Part shown: one piece after another, positions 33,537-46,900 of the stretch
Layout: each line of letters starts with the position of its first letter
Numbering within the stretch: the stretch's first letter is position 1
Source of the DNA: Prostheceraeus crozeri
Lineage: Eukaryota > Platyhelminthes > Polycladida > Euryleptidae
Direction of reading: 5' to 3'
Assembly (NCBI GenBank): GCA_907163375.1
Contig: CAJQUW010014798.1
Span: forward strand, 124,001 to 188,000
Length of the DNA stretch: 64,000 nt
The notes under the pieces: generated by a model
Database searches by the model: none
Told to the model about the DNA's origin: nothing
The model's input: only the letters and a program-made list of their open reading frames with translations
Program-made: the position numbers and the translations under genes

Positions 33537-34851
33537 TAGGGTAGAGTGGGGTAAGACTGGCTTAAGCGAGATTCGACTGTTCAGGAACTATTTCTTTCTG
33601 CCAGATCTTGCCATTATTAATTATTTCAGTGTATGCACTAGTTACATGGACAAGGACCACAGCTAGAAATTCAGAGAAGATCCTATATTTTTCGACTTTC
33701 AAAAAGTACCAAAAAGGGCGTCTTACCCCTTATAGGGAGTAAGACGTCCCACCCTGGGCGCAACCCACTCCCAACTTTTAAAGTGATGAAATGTCATAAG
33801 GAAAGTCTGTCTATTAGGTCAATGTGATATGGTCATCTAGTAAAACCAAAACAACTTGTCTTCCAGCTATTTATTCTATAACATACAGGGGCCTATAGAA
33901 CAAGATTAGGCCGAAACACTGGCCTTATCAGTGAAAAACATAATTTACAAATATAACTTGGCAGATTGCCGGCAGTACATTCCTCATGCGCGAACTAACT
34001 GCATTGTATACACCAACTGTATCCACCTTTCATGTGGTCGGCTATTCGAATACATTTCGTTGCATACAATGCATGTAGCTACATTTTGATTTCTGAATCG
34101 TCTCTTGGGACTGACTTGGTCTTCTTCAATGTACGAAGATTTTCTTTTTGGCCTATAGGTGCTGCTTATTTGGAGATGACGTGAGGTTTTGTGTCCTTTC
34201 TGCTCACCGCTTCCTTGGACGCTGTGGTTCTAGTTTCATAGCTGACGTCTACGTGTATGTTAATTGGGATTGCATACCCAACTCGTGCGATCATAAAGCA
34301 ACTGCACTGATTCACTAGATAATCAGTGCGTATAGACAACAAAGGAAAAAGTCATGAGTTTGACTTGAAATCAATGCTAGTAAATTCAGATGATATGAAT
34401 TAATGCCGTTGACAATGAAGGCGTTAAAACGTATTATGGGGGCAAAATGCCCCGGGGAGGCGTCTTACCCCGCCATGTAGGGGGTCTTACCCTCAGCTGT
34501 ACCTTCTTTTCTTCAATCTGTTTTCGAATGAAAACGTTAAACGGAATCAAGCAGCTGTTTAAATCATATCAAATGATGCGTAAACTTAACTTTCCTGCAT
34601 TAAAGATATCAAAATGATGTCTGATTGCTTCATGATACTTCATTTAACTTCAAAATAAATTACATCAAAATGATCAAAAGCATCGAAAATTATAAAAGCA
34701 GCATATTTTCTAAACTAAAGATGAAAATTCAATGATATTTGTGTTCCAACTCATTTTTCTATGAATATTAACCAGGAAAGGGGTCAAATATCCTGCATCA
34801 TTTTATACTTCTGAGAAATCGATGGGGGGCGTCTTACCCCACTTTGCCCTG
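33537..34851. mobile_element. TA-flanked non-autonomous DNA transposon
   Basis: The left end TAGGGTAGAGTGGGGTAAGA and the right end, inverted, CAGGGCAAAGTGGGGTAAGA match over about 21 bp with three differences; TA flanks both sides (33535-33536, 34852-34853). The GTCTTACCCC motif of the termini recurs inside at about 33720 and twice near 34460-34490, each time next to GC-rich sequence. No open frame of note. TA duplication suggests Tc1/mariner-type mobilisation, but the superfamily is not certain. Confidence 0.7.
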
Positions 34852-34859
34852 TAGTAGTA

Positions 34860-36394
34860 TCGACATAAAATAGAGGTGTGCGAACCCTACTCGAATTCGG
34901 ATTGTTAAATATTCGGGCTGTATTTTCAAGTTATGAATACTTGACACTTAGAAATTTGTAAACACGCTTATGCTTTGTTGATATCCTTCGCAGATATTTT
35001 ATGTTTCGTGCATACACTAAATGTCCTCAATTACATATCTGCAACTGGCGTTCGGCCTATATTATTCATTGTTTCATCAAACTACAGCTGAGCTTTCGAT
35101 AAAAGTAGATAAGTCTAACATTTAAAAAATTACAATATGATCAAACATGAAACTGTATTCACTAGGAAGCAATGTTGATAATGACATTGTTAATATGATA
35201 TTCTGATATGACATGCAAATTACAGAGAAGTAGCGAACCGATAGATGTAGCGAAGAAATATGTCCATATTCCATGATATTGTTGACTACATGTACATCCA
35301 GGAGCCCACCGTAACCTACTCGGGCACTGAGACCGAACTGTCTTGCAAGCCCCTATATCATTATCACACAAAACCAATTTTAGCATTTTTCAGCTAATTG
35401 TCTATATATTTTTTATACATGCATGTGTATGTGTATAACAATAACAAAATGCATGAAAAGTGATTCACTAGAAAAGAAAAAAACCTGAATATCTAGAGAG
35501 ACCTAGATACTTAAAAATCTATTAGATATAGGAATAGATTAGATACATCAATATCAGATATATTAGCATAAAAATTATTAGATATTTAGGAATAAATAGA
35601 AGAATTTCAATGCGATTGCATAAGCTTACTAATAGCACACTTAGTTTACTTGAATCAATTTGAAATGCGAAATAGGTCTAAAAACGAAAATGTATTTTAT
35701 TCAGTCTGTAAGTATGGCGATCTTATAAATACGGTAATTTAGTGAACTGATTATGCTATCTAATTCTATAGTAATGAATTATCATTTTACTTTAAAGGTT
35801 AAAGTCAAACGTGCTAATTAAACATAAAACTGCTAACTCTCTGCTTGCTTCTTTGGAGTCAAGCATAAAGATGGGAAATCAATTAAGTTAAATACTATAT
35901 TCTGCTAATATTAGCAGGAATTTGATCTAGATTATGATCAATCAGGTCTGGATCCTATCATATTAATGTCACTTAGCAAAGAACAAACGTGAAGATTCAT
36001 TGAATGAAAAAAGATGAAATGAGATCAATAGCATGAATCTAGTAAAGGCAATCACGTTTCGGTCGCTTCTCCCGAACCATCGAACACAAACCAGACACGG
36101 TCTATGGAGAATATGGGGAATGGCGTGTCTCAAAAATGTTAAATACAATACTCCAATATTGAATTACATTAAGATTAATTAATTATGGTTTATCATACAT
36201 TGTAAGACAAGTAACAAAAGTAAGCAATCGCTCACAAGAACAAAGTCTCGCCACTATGAGTAACTCTTTTATTTATATTTCACAATATTGAGTGCGCGTC
36301 CCACATATTATTTGCAAAAATAGCTTTTTGCGTGCTTTCGATTTTGAGAAAACGTCAATAATTTCGTCAAAATCTAAATTTTGTGCGATTTCAT
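34860..36394. other. Very AT-rich, nothing certain
   Basis: An orphan terminus-like string GAGGTGTGCGAACCCTACTC stands at about 34873 and might be the far end of the hAT fossil that follows; no partner or target duplication could be found. Confidence 0.35.
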
Positions 36395-37025
36395 ATCATT
36401 GTCATCAGTGTCAAATGGCTTAGCCGATGGTCGGACGTTGTTGTCCTCAGCTCATTTTTAATTCTTCCAAGGGCTGAAAATGAACGCTCCCTGAGCAATT
36501 AGTCACTAACAGAAACAGATAAATGTACAGCACAGTATTGACGTTGGTGACCGCTTCACACACACACACACACACACACCTGGTGTTGCAACGATGTGGT
36601 ACAATTGAAGCTCAAAGCTAGTGCTTTCAATTTGACTTAAAATTCTCTTCAAAAATTTAAGTCATTGCGCAATGTCAAAACATACTGGCACAGTGATTCC
36701 AATAGAGCGACTGCGTTGTTCATAACGGCTCTGAAGAGCTCATTGACACTGCTGAAACGACTGAGAAGAGCATCCCACAAACCGTCGAGAAATCGAATTT
36801 CAGTTTCACCATTTTCTTAATTATACCTTCAACCTCTTGTCTCTGAATTTTCCTCTATATTGTTTGCGATGTTAACAAGAACTTCCAATATATTGACATA
36901 ACCTAAGCGGAGGGCTTTTTTGCATCAGCAGGAGCAGACCACCGAGTTTTACTGAGAGTTTTAACCACCGGAGTTAATAACTCAGTCAAGATGTTCCAAC
37001 GATGTGATTAGAAGGATGCATTTAG
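36395..37025 (-). pseudogene. Decayed hAT transposase (ZMYM/DUF4371-type)
   Basis: Minus-strand frames carry, in order, SHRWNILTELLTPVVKTLSK with TRWSAPADA, then ERSFSALGRIKNELRTTTSD and HRLSHLTLM. These are signatures of the hAT group related to animal ZMYM and '52-kDa repressor' proteins ('LSKTRWSARADA', 'VTNCSGERSFSxLxRIKxxLRTTM'). VTNCSG is present but in a neighbouring frame, and several stops interrupt the rest. A (CA)n tract at 36557-36579 sits inside the fossil. Old and non-functional. Confidence 0.75.
36557..36579. repeat. (CA)n microsatellite
   Basis: An uninterrupted CA run of about 22 bp within the decayed hAT. Confidence 0.95.
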
Positions 37026-37503
37026 AAAATTATCATTATTCTGTTCATTTATATATTCAATTTCTATTCTTCCCCCCCCCACATTTCTGTTGATGACACC
37101 CGGAAGTGTTGTGTCGTCAACGATCTTCTGTTGCTCCTACGGGCAGTCTCACAACGTCGCATAGCGTTGAGTGTTGTAAAACTCCTCTTATCTGACTTGT
37201 AGAACATTTACAGCCCCAGAATTAGACAACTGCTCGTCATTTGTTTGTAGACAACAATCACACGAAGTTCATGATCACAGCTGTACCTTGTATTCTAACT
37301 GAGTATCCAAGGGACCAATCCTTCATCCCAGGGTTCAAGTAAGACTTCTCAGTCGTGTGGTAGTGTCACTCAGTGATAGATCAAGTCTATTCTGAACCCA
37401 ATGTGACTAACTTTGGCGAAATGTAATGATTTTGGAAAACTTGAAAAATGTGTGGGGGGAAAGAATAGAAGGCGTGACGTTTTTGAAATGCCGTTTTCGG
37501 ACT

Positions 37504-37751
37504 CGCTTTTGTAATACATTTTGGGACTCGCCGTCACTGTGGTTAAGACTGAAATTCTTGACAAAACCGGTTTGCTTCGACCTTGCACATCCCTTCACCA
37601 GCAGAGTCCCTGTAGACCTTGTGCGCGACAGACAGAAGCGCGTGCAAAGACTTCAACCGTGAAAACGGCGGGTTGCGAGAGCTTCGTTCTCCCAACCCTT
37701 TGTGATGACGAACTTTGTGTGACCCAAATCCCTCTGCGAGAAAGATGGAAG
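37504..37751 (+). CDS. Possible exon of an unrecognised gene
   Basis: An open frame encodes LAVTVVKTEILDKTGLLRPC, TSLHQQSPCRPCARQTEARA and KTSTVKTAGCESFVLPTLCD, finishing LRERWK at a strong donor GGAAG|GTAAGA. Base composition is richer in GC than the flanks. I found no clear acceptor or start codon and no known domain; chance is a real alternative. Confidence 0.2.
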
Positions 37752-38656
37752 GTAAGAGAGAAGAAATGTCATGAAGACAGAAATTATGGACGGAAGCAAT
37801 CTTCTATCGATTGATGAAAAGCCAATGAAGAATAGCGTATGCAAGTCAAAGTTACCAACATTTCAATGAGAGATTTGACAAAATTCTTCATTGATGACTT
37901 CATTGATCAACAGAGACTCAATTCTGTTGATCTTAGTGAATTTTGCTCAAGCTGTGATAATTAATCTGTAATTTTCTATATAATCATAGGACATGTATTT
38001 TTGCACTTGATCACAGAGTAAGTATATTAGGTAGACTAGAGTGGCAACTTCGCATTTATTAAATCCCCGATGTGTATACAGTTTCGATTTTATTAAATGA
38101 ACTCGAGGCGGACACATGTTGGATATATTGTTGCCAAATGTGAGATATGCAAATTTTTGCAGTTTTGAAGAATTTACCACGGAAATGACTGATCATGATT
38201 GTAACACATAAGGAATGATGGTATTTTACAGATCCTCCGTACTATGACAGCCTTGGGGAGCTAATGCTTGTTAAATTAGCAATTCGACAGGTTCCCGTTA
38301 CTTTCATGCTCAACCTCAAGTGTTTCTTCTAGCGTGATCATCACATGCAACCTGCCACAGGCAGAGCAAAATCACATAATCGAAGACAATTATTTCAATA
38401 AACTTTGAAGGATGTAAATGGATCCACATCAATTCAGATTCAAGAGATGAAACATGAATTTGGTGAATCACAAAATCATGCCGGTGAAAATTGAATTAAT
38501 AACTTGAAATTTCAGCCAAGAAAGCACAAATAAGCTCTCGTTTTTTTCATGATGACTTCGATCTTAATGTGGTTCATTGGTTCATCAAATTCCCGTGATA
38601 ATCAGTTTAATTTCCGTTTAGCTAAGTTGTTTTTAGCAAATGTTCATTCCTTTTTT
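37752..38656. other. No gene seen
   Basis: AT-rich unique DNA up to the 5' LTR. Confidence 0.5.
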
Positions 38657-38944
38657 TGGAGACGTGAGCTGTTAATCATGCATGTTGGTTGGTTTGGTAT
38701 TTGAGTGCATAATCGTAGCAGCACTCCATCTGTCATCTCCAGGGCATTTCATCTGACTCTGTTGAAGAGTGACGTCATAGGAACAAGACTTTGCTGAGAC
38801 TCTAACTGTGACGTCATGATCCTCATCTATGTGAGACTGATTAGAATTACGGAGACCGCCTGGGGAGTATAAATACCGGGCTATTGTTGTCGCAATTACA
38901 GGCATTTGAAAAGAACAAACGCCTTGTCTTCCCTTTCGTCAACA
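38657..38944 (+). repeat. 5' LTR
   Basis: Nearly identical to 54560-54849; contains a TATAAATA-type box at about 38869, as expected of an LTR promoter. Confidence 0.9.
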
Positions 38945-39735
38945 AGCTATCACGGCGGCAAAGCGTCATGAGCAACTTGAAACTGCTTGACGTTGTAAAG
39001 AAGTTCTCGGGACAAGCGGCTGATGACATCGAGAGATGGTTGGACAGATTTTCGGTTGCCATCGACATAACCGAGAAGCCAGCGGACAAGAAGGCCAAGC
39101 ACAAACTCATGGCACAGATAAGTCCATTGTTTCTTGATGGAGCTGCATACTCGACATGGCAACAGCTGACCCCAACGGAGAAAGAGGACTATGAAGTGAT
39201 TGCCGCTGCCCTGCGAAGAGTATACGGCAAGACTAAATGCAAAGCCTGGCAAGAATTAAAGATGCTGCGATTGGTACCGGGTGAGCCAGTGGATGTCTTG
39301 GCTGATCAAATTCGGCAGCTGCTTAGCGTCGTGGCAAACGGCACCGCACTTCCGGGTCAAATAGCTGCATCATTCCCGCTGGATGCACTACCACCTAGAA
39401 TTGCGGAGACCGTTCGACTGCGGCACGGAGAAGACATGGATCTCGACAAGGTGATATCCAGTGCCAAGAGCCTGCTCTCCAGCTTTGATTCCAGTGCTTC
39501 CACCCAATATTTCAATGCCGGTGCTGCTGCTGCTGCAAGCCGTTCTACGAACTCGAGCGTTCGATGCCATGGATGCGACCGCTTCGGACACGTTAAGCGG
39601 AACTGCAACATCATCTGCCACAAATGCAAAGGCCTCGGGCATATTCAACGGAAATGTCTCTCTCTCGCAGTAGAGGGAAACGAGCGAGCGGAGGTAGCGT
39701 CACCGGATCAAGCGACCCCCGCGGAAAATTCCTGA
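38884..39735 (+). pseudogene. gag region of the LTR element
   Basis: Encodes a Gag-like protein with a helical capsid-like region and two zinc knuckles near its end, CHGCDRFGHVKRNC and CHKCKGLGHIQRKC (CX2CX4HX4C). The frame as given begins within the LTR; the true start is probably at or after 38944. Part of a broken element. Confidence 0.8.
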
Positions 39736-42096
39736 TCCGAGATATCTACATCAACGGAGAAAGAAGACGGGCCTTTATCGACACCGGCTGTAGGGTGACT
39801 CTTGTAAGTGAACAAACTGCAAAATTCTTACCGCGTCATAAGACTACTCCACTTAGCCTTGAGATGATGGATGGAAGCATAATGAGTACGTACGTATGGT
39901 GACGGAGTGAAGTTGCAGTCTGTTATGACTGATCGGTTCGCTGAGATAGGTCCGGTGTGGGCTCACTTAGTTTCAGGTCATTTACCATGTAATAGGCTTA
40001 GATATCATTTTGAAGCAAGGCTTGATAGTTCGTAGAAACGATACTCAGGTAATTATTGGAGACACGAATTCAGGTATAGCGGCAGGTGTCGTTGTCTTGC
40101 CAAGTACAAGTAATCTTACCAAAGATAAGCCGACTACTAGAGTTACTGATAATTTGCCAATTACGAGCATTGCCAAAGACTTGCGGACTTTGGGTAATAT
40201 TACTAAGCTTCCGACTGCCAGTGTTATTAAAACTTCACCAACTAACAGTACATGTATGACAACAGACATGCCGACTCATGTTATTGAAGACAAGGACTTT
40301 CATGCTAAATTTGTCGATGGTAGTTGGACGGTTCATTGGGCTTGGAATAGTCAGCATGCTAGAAGGGAGACTAAACCGCAAACGAATTTTGTTAAAGATA
40401 ACGATAGAGAGAGATTTGATAAAGAAGTGCAGTCTTGGATAGATAAAGCATGAGCCGGGTAGCCATGGGGAAGTGCAAAAATTTCTCTCGTTGATGGCTG
40501 TAAGACAGGAGAAGGGGTCGGAAGTAAAAGTGAGACCAGTTCTAGATTACCGTCAGCTAAATAAAGAAATTGAGTCCCATCCCGGGGGAGCAATTCCCTT
40601 GTGTGCAGAGAGGCTTAGACAGTGGCGGCAAAGCGGTAAAAATTGTTCAGTACTAGATCTGCGTAAGGCTTACCTACAAGTAAAAGTAGATCCCTCACTG
40701 TGGGTTTACCAAGCAGTATGCTGGAAAGGACAAGTATACTTATTAACTCGCTTGGGATTCGGTCTTGCACCCGCTCCCAAAATTGTGACCTGTATCGTAG
40801 AAAAAGTTCTGTCTCTAGACTCAGTGGTAGATAATTCACCTACGAGTTACATTGATGACCTTTTCGTCATTGAAGATCAAGTAACTAGTGAAGAGGTAAA
40901 ACAACATCTAGAGAAGTGGGGACTTCAAGCAAAGGAGCCCGAGCGTGTGGGAAAAAATTCTCACGTTCGAGTTCTAGGGTTAAAAGTTGATAAACATTTT
41001 CGTTGGGGGCGAGACAGTAAAGTTTCGCCAGTTGTCGCTGAAATCTTGACCCGCCGACAGGTACGTCGTTTTACGCGATTGGCTTGGACACTACCCAGTA
41101 GCCGGTTGGTTGAGAGTGGCGTGTGCGTTTATCCAGCGTCACACAGCTAAGGAAGAAAGTAAATGGGACGACAAAGTTTCTGATTTCATCTTTTTAGTTT
41201 TGGAGTTGGCCAGTCGTTTAAGTCAGCACGACCCGGTATAAGGGCAGTGGCCGGTAAATCCGGAAGCTGACATGGTAGTATGGGCTGATGCCAGCAATCT
41301 TGCCACTGGAGTTGTATTACAGGTAGAAGGTGAAATCATTGAAGACGCGACATGGCTAAGACCTAAGCACGACACTGCACATATTAATCGAGCTGAGCTT
41401 GACACAGTTCTCCGAGGTCTAAATATGGCTCTTAAATGGGGTCGTCGGAAGGTAAAGATAATGACGGACTCAGCAACAGTATATAATTGGTTGAAATCGG
41501 TTATTGATAAAACAAACAATGTGAGAACTCGGGCCTTAAGTGAGGTGCTAATTCGAAGGCGGCTAGACACAGTGAAAGAGATTGTTTCAGAAGAAAAACT
41601 GTCCGTTGCAGTTACGTTAGTCAAATCTGCTGATAATAGAGCTGATGAACTTTCGAGAGCCCCTGATAGAAGGATAAAAAATTCTCTACATTCCACAGAG
41701 ACCCATGAGCACAATATTGTAGCAGGCTCAACAATCGATAGCAGTGCTTTTCAGGATATCAAACAATTACACGAAAGGCACCATATGGGTGTCGATCGAA
41801 CGCTAGAGTTAGCGAGAGAATGCTTTGGGAACCATGTTTCAAAGAAAACGGTTAAAAGGGTTGTCAATCGATGTGATAGATGCGCCCGTGTCGATCGTGC
41901 GATGCGCTTTAGACGGCGATCGGGGTCGATGAAGACAGTCTGTCTGGGACAGATTAGCGATTGATGTAACTTACGTAGACCGTTTGCCGTATCTTAGCAT
42001 TGTTGACTCGCGCTCAGGGTTTTACATTTTCAAGAAATTACAGAGATAAGTTCGTGTTTGTTACAAGTGATGAGTGAATTTGGACCACCGGGATCT
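39736..42096 (+). pseudogene. pol region (protease, RT, RNase H, integrase start) of the LTR element
   Basis: Motifs in order: a DTG aspartic-protease site at about 39780; reverse transcriptase with VRPVLDYRQLNKEI (about 40530) and the active-site YIDD (about 40850); RNase H with WADAS (about 41280); and an integrase zinc-binding HHCC region at about 41770-41890. Domain order and motifs fit Ty3/Gypsy. Broken, and cut by the hAT inserted at 42105. Confidence 0.8.
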
Positions 42097-42386
42097 GTTA
42101 TTAGTAGGGCGGTCAATAAAGTCAAAAAGTCAATAAAGTAAAAATACGGTCAAAATAAACAAATGAAGTCAATATAGTCAGTAGAGTAAAAATAAGGTCA
42201 AAAATTTAAATAAGACAGTAAATTTTTCAGGAATCTGGTCTTCCCAGGCGCTATTTTTAGACACCTAGCCTTCCTAAGCGCTATTTTTAGATCTGGGTTT
42301 CCCAAACTCTTTTCAATCAAAACAAAAAGCTAAGCTATTGGGACACCAAATATTCTCGCAAGGATTTCAACGCACATAACTACATC

Positions 42387-42926
42387 TTGTTGTTAACTGA
42401 CACTGACTATCTTCGATTGTTCGAAATCCCCAAGACAGCTGAAAGTGATGCATCCAAGTGCAAAAGAATTACTTGCCAATATCCTCAAGAATTTAAAGTA
42501 ACACCAAGGAATGAACTTTTCTGTGTGCTTTGTGAATGCCCGGTGAAATACGCGAAACAGTTTATGATTGACAGTCATCGTAAAAGTGCCAAACATGCGA
42601 AGAAGTTACAAAGAATCACCTCTTCATCATCAGTACCCACCTCATCAAAGCATGAAAGTCAGACCTTCTTGAACTTCAAACCTGATCTGGCTAAGCATGT
42701 AGCAACAGCGGTTTTAGCCGCTGACATTCCTTTGCATAAATTGGAGCATCAAGCGATACGAGATTTATTTGATTTTATGGGTCATCATTGCCCATCTGAG
42801 TCATCATGTCGGCAACATGTGCCAAAACTCTTTCAGTTAGAACAACAGAAACTGTTTCGATATGTGAATGGAGAAAAAATATTTATAATGGTAGACGAAA
42901 CGGAAATTTCTGGTCCAGACCCGTAA
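42387..42926 (+). pseudogene. hAT transposase N-terminal part
   Basis: About 179 codons. A BED/CGGBP1-like zinc finger, ELFCVLCECPVKYAKQFMID then SHRKSAKHAKKL (CX2C ... HX5H), stands at residues 45-75. Next comes a helical region (LAKHVATAVLAADIPLHKLE) and the first catalytic block GEKIFIMVDETEISG, where the DE(T) aspartate begins the RNase H fold. The frame ends right after this block, at or near the point where foreign DNA starts. Related to transposase-derived CGGBP1-like proteins of arthropods and other invertebrates. Confidence 0.75.
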
Positions 42927-43944
42927 CTAGACATGCGGAACAGGGGGGGATGGCCCCTATTGTGCAAGTAACACAGAAATTTATAGACTAGGTCTTGGAC
43001 AGTGTAGGCTATGCTATTATGGGAAAATTATCTATTAATTTAAGATACAAAGCTTCATTGCGAGTGCGATGGTTCGAATTCATCTAAAATACTATTCAAA
43101 TTTATTGCACTACATGCCTAATTATTATTCCTTTATTTGTCTTACTCAAAAAACTACTTGTTCTAGAATTGAATATCGGTCTATATCATAAGTAAAGAAA
43201 TCAAAATTTGTTAAAATAAATGACGTTTTATTTCATTCACTTTGACTTATAGGTACGTGCTGTATTTATAGAGCTGTAAGAATCCGAACTGATCGACTGT
43301 CGTATCGGATTCCTCTACTGTCTAAACTAATAAAGTAACTACGCAGTAGGCTAACCATGATAATATACATGATTGACTCATGAATTAAAAACAACGATTC
43401 CTCAATAATATCTTTCTTAACCGAGTTGAAATCGTGGGTGTTTTTGACTGAAGATTGTCAAGAATTTATCAAAGTCAATTCTCTGAGTTCTCTCCTTTTC
43501 GAACCCCAGCAACACTAAATTTCGCTGGCGGTTATGCGTCATAGATTGTCTTTGTGGTTCATCAATTCTTGTCAGAGTAGAAAAGGAAGATTCACAGACT
43601 GCAGTGCTGCACGCAAAAGTAGCTATTGTCGCGACGAGACGATATACTTCCGGAAAGGCAGTTCGATTTTCATACAGTAGTTTCAAAAGATCACTCGCTT
43701 CAAACTATGTCCATCGTACTCCTCCTAAACTTTAAAATTACTGAAAAAGTTGTAGAATAGAGAAATATATCCAAAATACGATTTGATCTTCGGAATCAAT
43801 TTTAGCATGTCGGTGACCACTAGGTGTAGACGATGATTCATACAGTGAATGTAGGGAACATTTTTTCCAATTTTGTCCTGAATTATCCTCTGCACACCTC
43901 TACCACCGCTCATCGCATTAGCACCATCGTAGCACTGTCCAACC

Positions 43945-46900
43945 CATGAACGTCGCTATTGTATTATTCAGGCCAGGACGTGACACGCGCGCTCAACCTC
44001 ACCTTGTAGCTACAAGATGAGGCCAATGTGATTTGCGCAGGATTGAATCAGTGCTGTCAGTGCAGCTGATAGCCCTGATAGCTATATAGTGACGAATAAT
44101 CGTGAAACTTATCATCCTGCTGCAGTCCCGGATGTCGCTCGGGATATGCTGGGGAAACGCGCTCATACACACTTCATAAATTCCCGTCATCGCCAAGCAA
44201 AGCTGCAGCATGGCTGCGAAGAATACCACGACAGAACTTTGTGCCAACTGCATCGAGTAGATTATGCTCACTACATTTTCGGCAAGATGACTTCGTCGAA
44301 GAAAGCGCCGATACCAGCAAATATCGTCAAAAAAGAAGGCTCACCAAACGGCGTTTGAAGAAGGACACACTGCCATCGCTTTTTCCCAACCTACCGACGT
44401 ATCTCTCAACCGCCAAAACAACGACCAGGACTACGAATGCATCATCATCGCAAAGACTTAATCTTGAAACTGATAGGTTATCTGAATTGAACGAAAACAT
44501 GCTGAGTGATGATGATGTTTCATCGTTGGACGACCTGTACCAAAAATTCGCGGAAAGTGAAACCCATCCTAGTGGATTTGCTTGTATTCGAGGAGTTGAT
44601 TGTGATATCTACGCAGTGATTGATGCGGAGCAGACTGTTCCTACAATCTTGTGCAGTGTTAAAGTAAGCAAAGACAACTTATCATTTGCAGTTGTAATCT
44701 CAGACGTCGCTATATGTAATGATAATTTTTCTCAAGTTATGAGCAATACCTCGTGTATTACGAAATTTTCTGATTTCTGTAATTTGTTGGCGTATGCTAA
44801 GTCTTCCGTGGATGATGTCCAGAAAACATCATCTGTTCTTCTGCAAGAAGCAGTAAGGAATTTGAAATCCATCTTGAATGACAGTAGTGTCATGATCGAA
44901 GCTTCTCTAGAAAGAAAGCTTAAATTTCTCTGTGAGCAGCTTGAGCTGGCTTTTGTAATCAATGCGAATCAAAGACGCTATTCTAACGAAACTTACGTGA
45001 ATTCATTGCTGTGGTTTTCCTGTAGCCCTGCTTGCTACAAGAGTCTTCGAAACAGCGGATTCTTAACATTGCCATCAGTAAGATCACTTCAGAGAATAAC
45101 ATCTCGTGTACCGTCAGAAGAAGGTATTTCACGCAACTATCTTATTGCTCGTCGAAAAAGTTTGAATGGTTTTCAAGCTAAGGTATCACTTGTGTTTGAT
45201 GAAATATATGTATCCCAACGTCCTGAATATTCTGACGGCAAGTTTGTGGATTTGGTTTCTATTGACGAATCTTTTCAACCAGCCAAAACTGTACTTTGCT
45301 TCATGTTGAACTCCTTGGCTTCAAAATTGAGAGAAATAGTGGCTTTGTTTCCAATTGCAAATATCAATGTCATGACACTGAAAAACTGTTTCTTCTCTGT
45401 TTTACGGACAGTTAAGGCTTGTGGATATGAAGTTATTCTTACTTGCTCAGACAATCATGTTGTCAACAGAAATTTCTTCACTTTTGTTCTGTGTGGGAAT
45501 CAGCTTGCGCCATATGTTACGCATCCGTTGGACCAAGAAGGAAAGTTATTCATTATGCTGGACCCCATACACAATATAAAAAATGCATACAATAACTTTT
45601 ACAACAAAAAGAAATTCACTTGTCCATCATTCTCCGTAGCCAATAAAGAGATACATCCCAATTTCCAGCATGTAGAGGACCTCTTTTTAAAAGAGTCGAG
45701 CAAACCACTGCGACTAGCACACAAGTTGACGCAAGCCAGCATTTATCCAACCAATATTCAGAAAACTTCAGCCAAGCTTAGTTTATGTGTTTTTCACGAG
45801 TCGACCTGTGAGGCTTTGCTTCATTATGCGAATGAAGAAGATTTGGATGAATGGAAAGATACAGCTGAGTTTATACGCTTGATAATCAAGCTATGGAAAA
45901 TATTGAACGTTCGCTCGCCGACCACCGGGTTTCATAAACGAGAGCCGTTGAGTGACCCTGTACGATCAACAGGTGATCAAAGACTTGTGTTCCTGGTGGA
46001 CTTTGCTAATTATTTATCAGCATGGCAAGAAAAGAAGACAAAAGGTTTTACGAAAGAAACTTTCATTGCTTTGAAACAAATGTGTTGTACAGCTCGGCTT
46101 CTATGTCATTACATGATCGAAGATCTCCAATTTCAGTATGTATTGACAGGAAATTTTCAGAGCAATTGTATAGAATCCAGGTTTGGATACTATAGGCAGA
46201 TGTCAGGAGGAAATTACCATCTCAGTGTCAAGCAGGTGTTGGATAATGAGAAAAAGTTGCGAGTTGTATCGCTCTTGAAGTACTCTCATTTTTCTACAGA
46301 AGATTTTGTAGAGTTGCAAACTGTTTCCAATGATGATAGTCTGCTAGATGAAGATGATTGGTCTTTCTTCAGTGAGTTTCTTGATGTCGATTTGATTGAA
46401 AATTTGCAAGAATCAGACCTAAATGTTCTCTATTTTGTCTCAAGATATGTATGCAGAAGCGTCAGTCACACACTAACGATCAAATGTAAAAAATGCTTAC
46501 GCCGTCTTATGTCAGGTGATAAAGTTACTGTCGACATGCTGGAAAGTGATCAGCGTATTGAAAGTGAGATGTTTCCTTTCTTTCAAGCCATCAACAGAGG
46601 CGGACTGTGTAAACCATCAGACGAAGTTTACTCTATTTGTTGCATTGCATACAGTATTTTTGATGTGATTGGATCAAATGATGTTCTGTTGCAACGATTT
46701 TTAGAGAAGAAAAATCACAGGACTTTTTTTTGTGCTCTCGTTTGTAAAGTGATAGCAGAGAGCAACACGAACAGTTATCTGCTAGACACATGTACTGAGC
46801 CTCACAAGGTTGTTATGTTGCATTTGTATGTTTTGAAGTCATTGTTCAATACTATGTGCAAAAACACTTTGAAGATTTTCAAATCCAACGACAGTGACAA

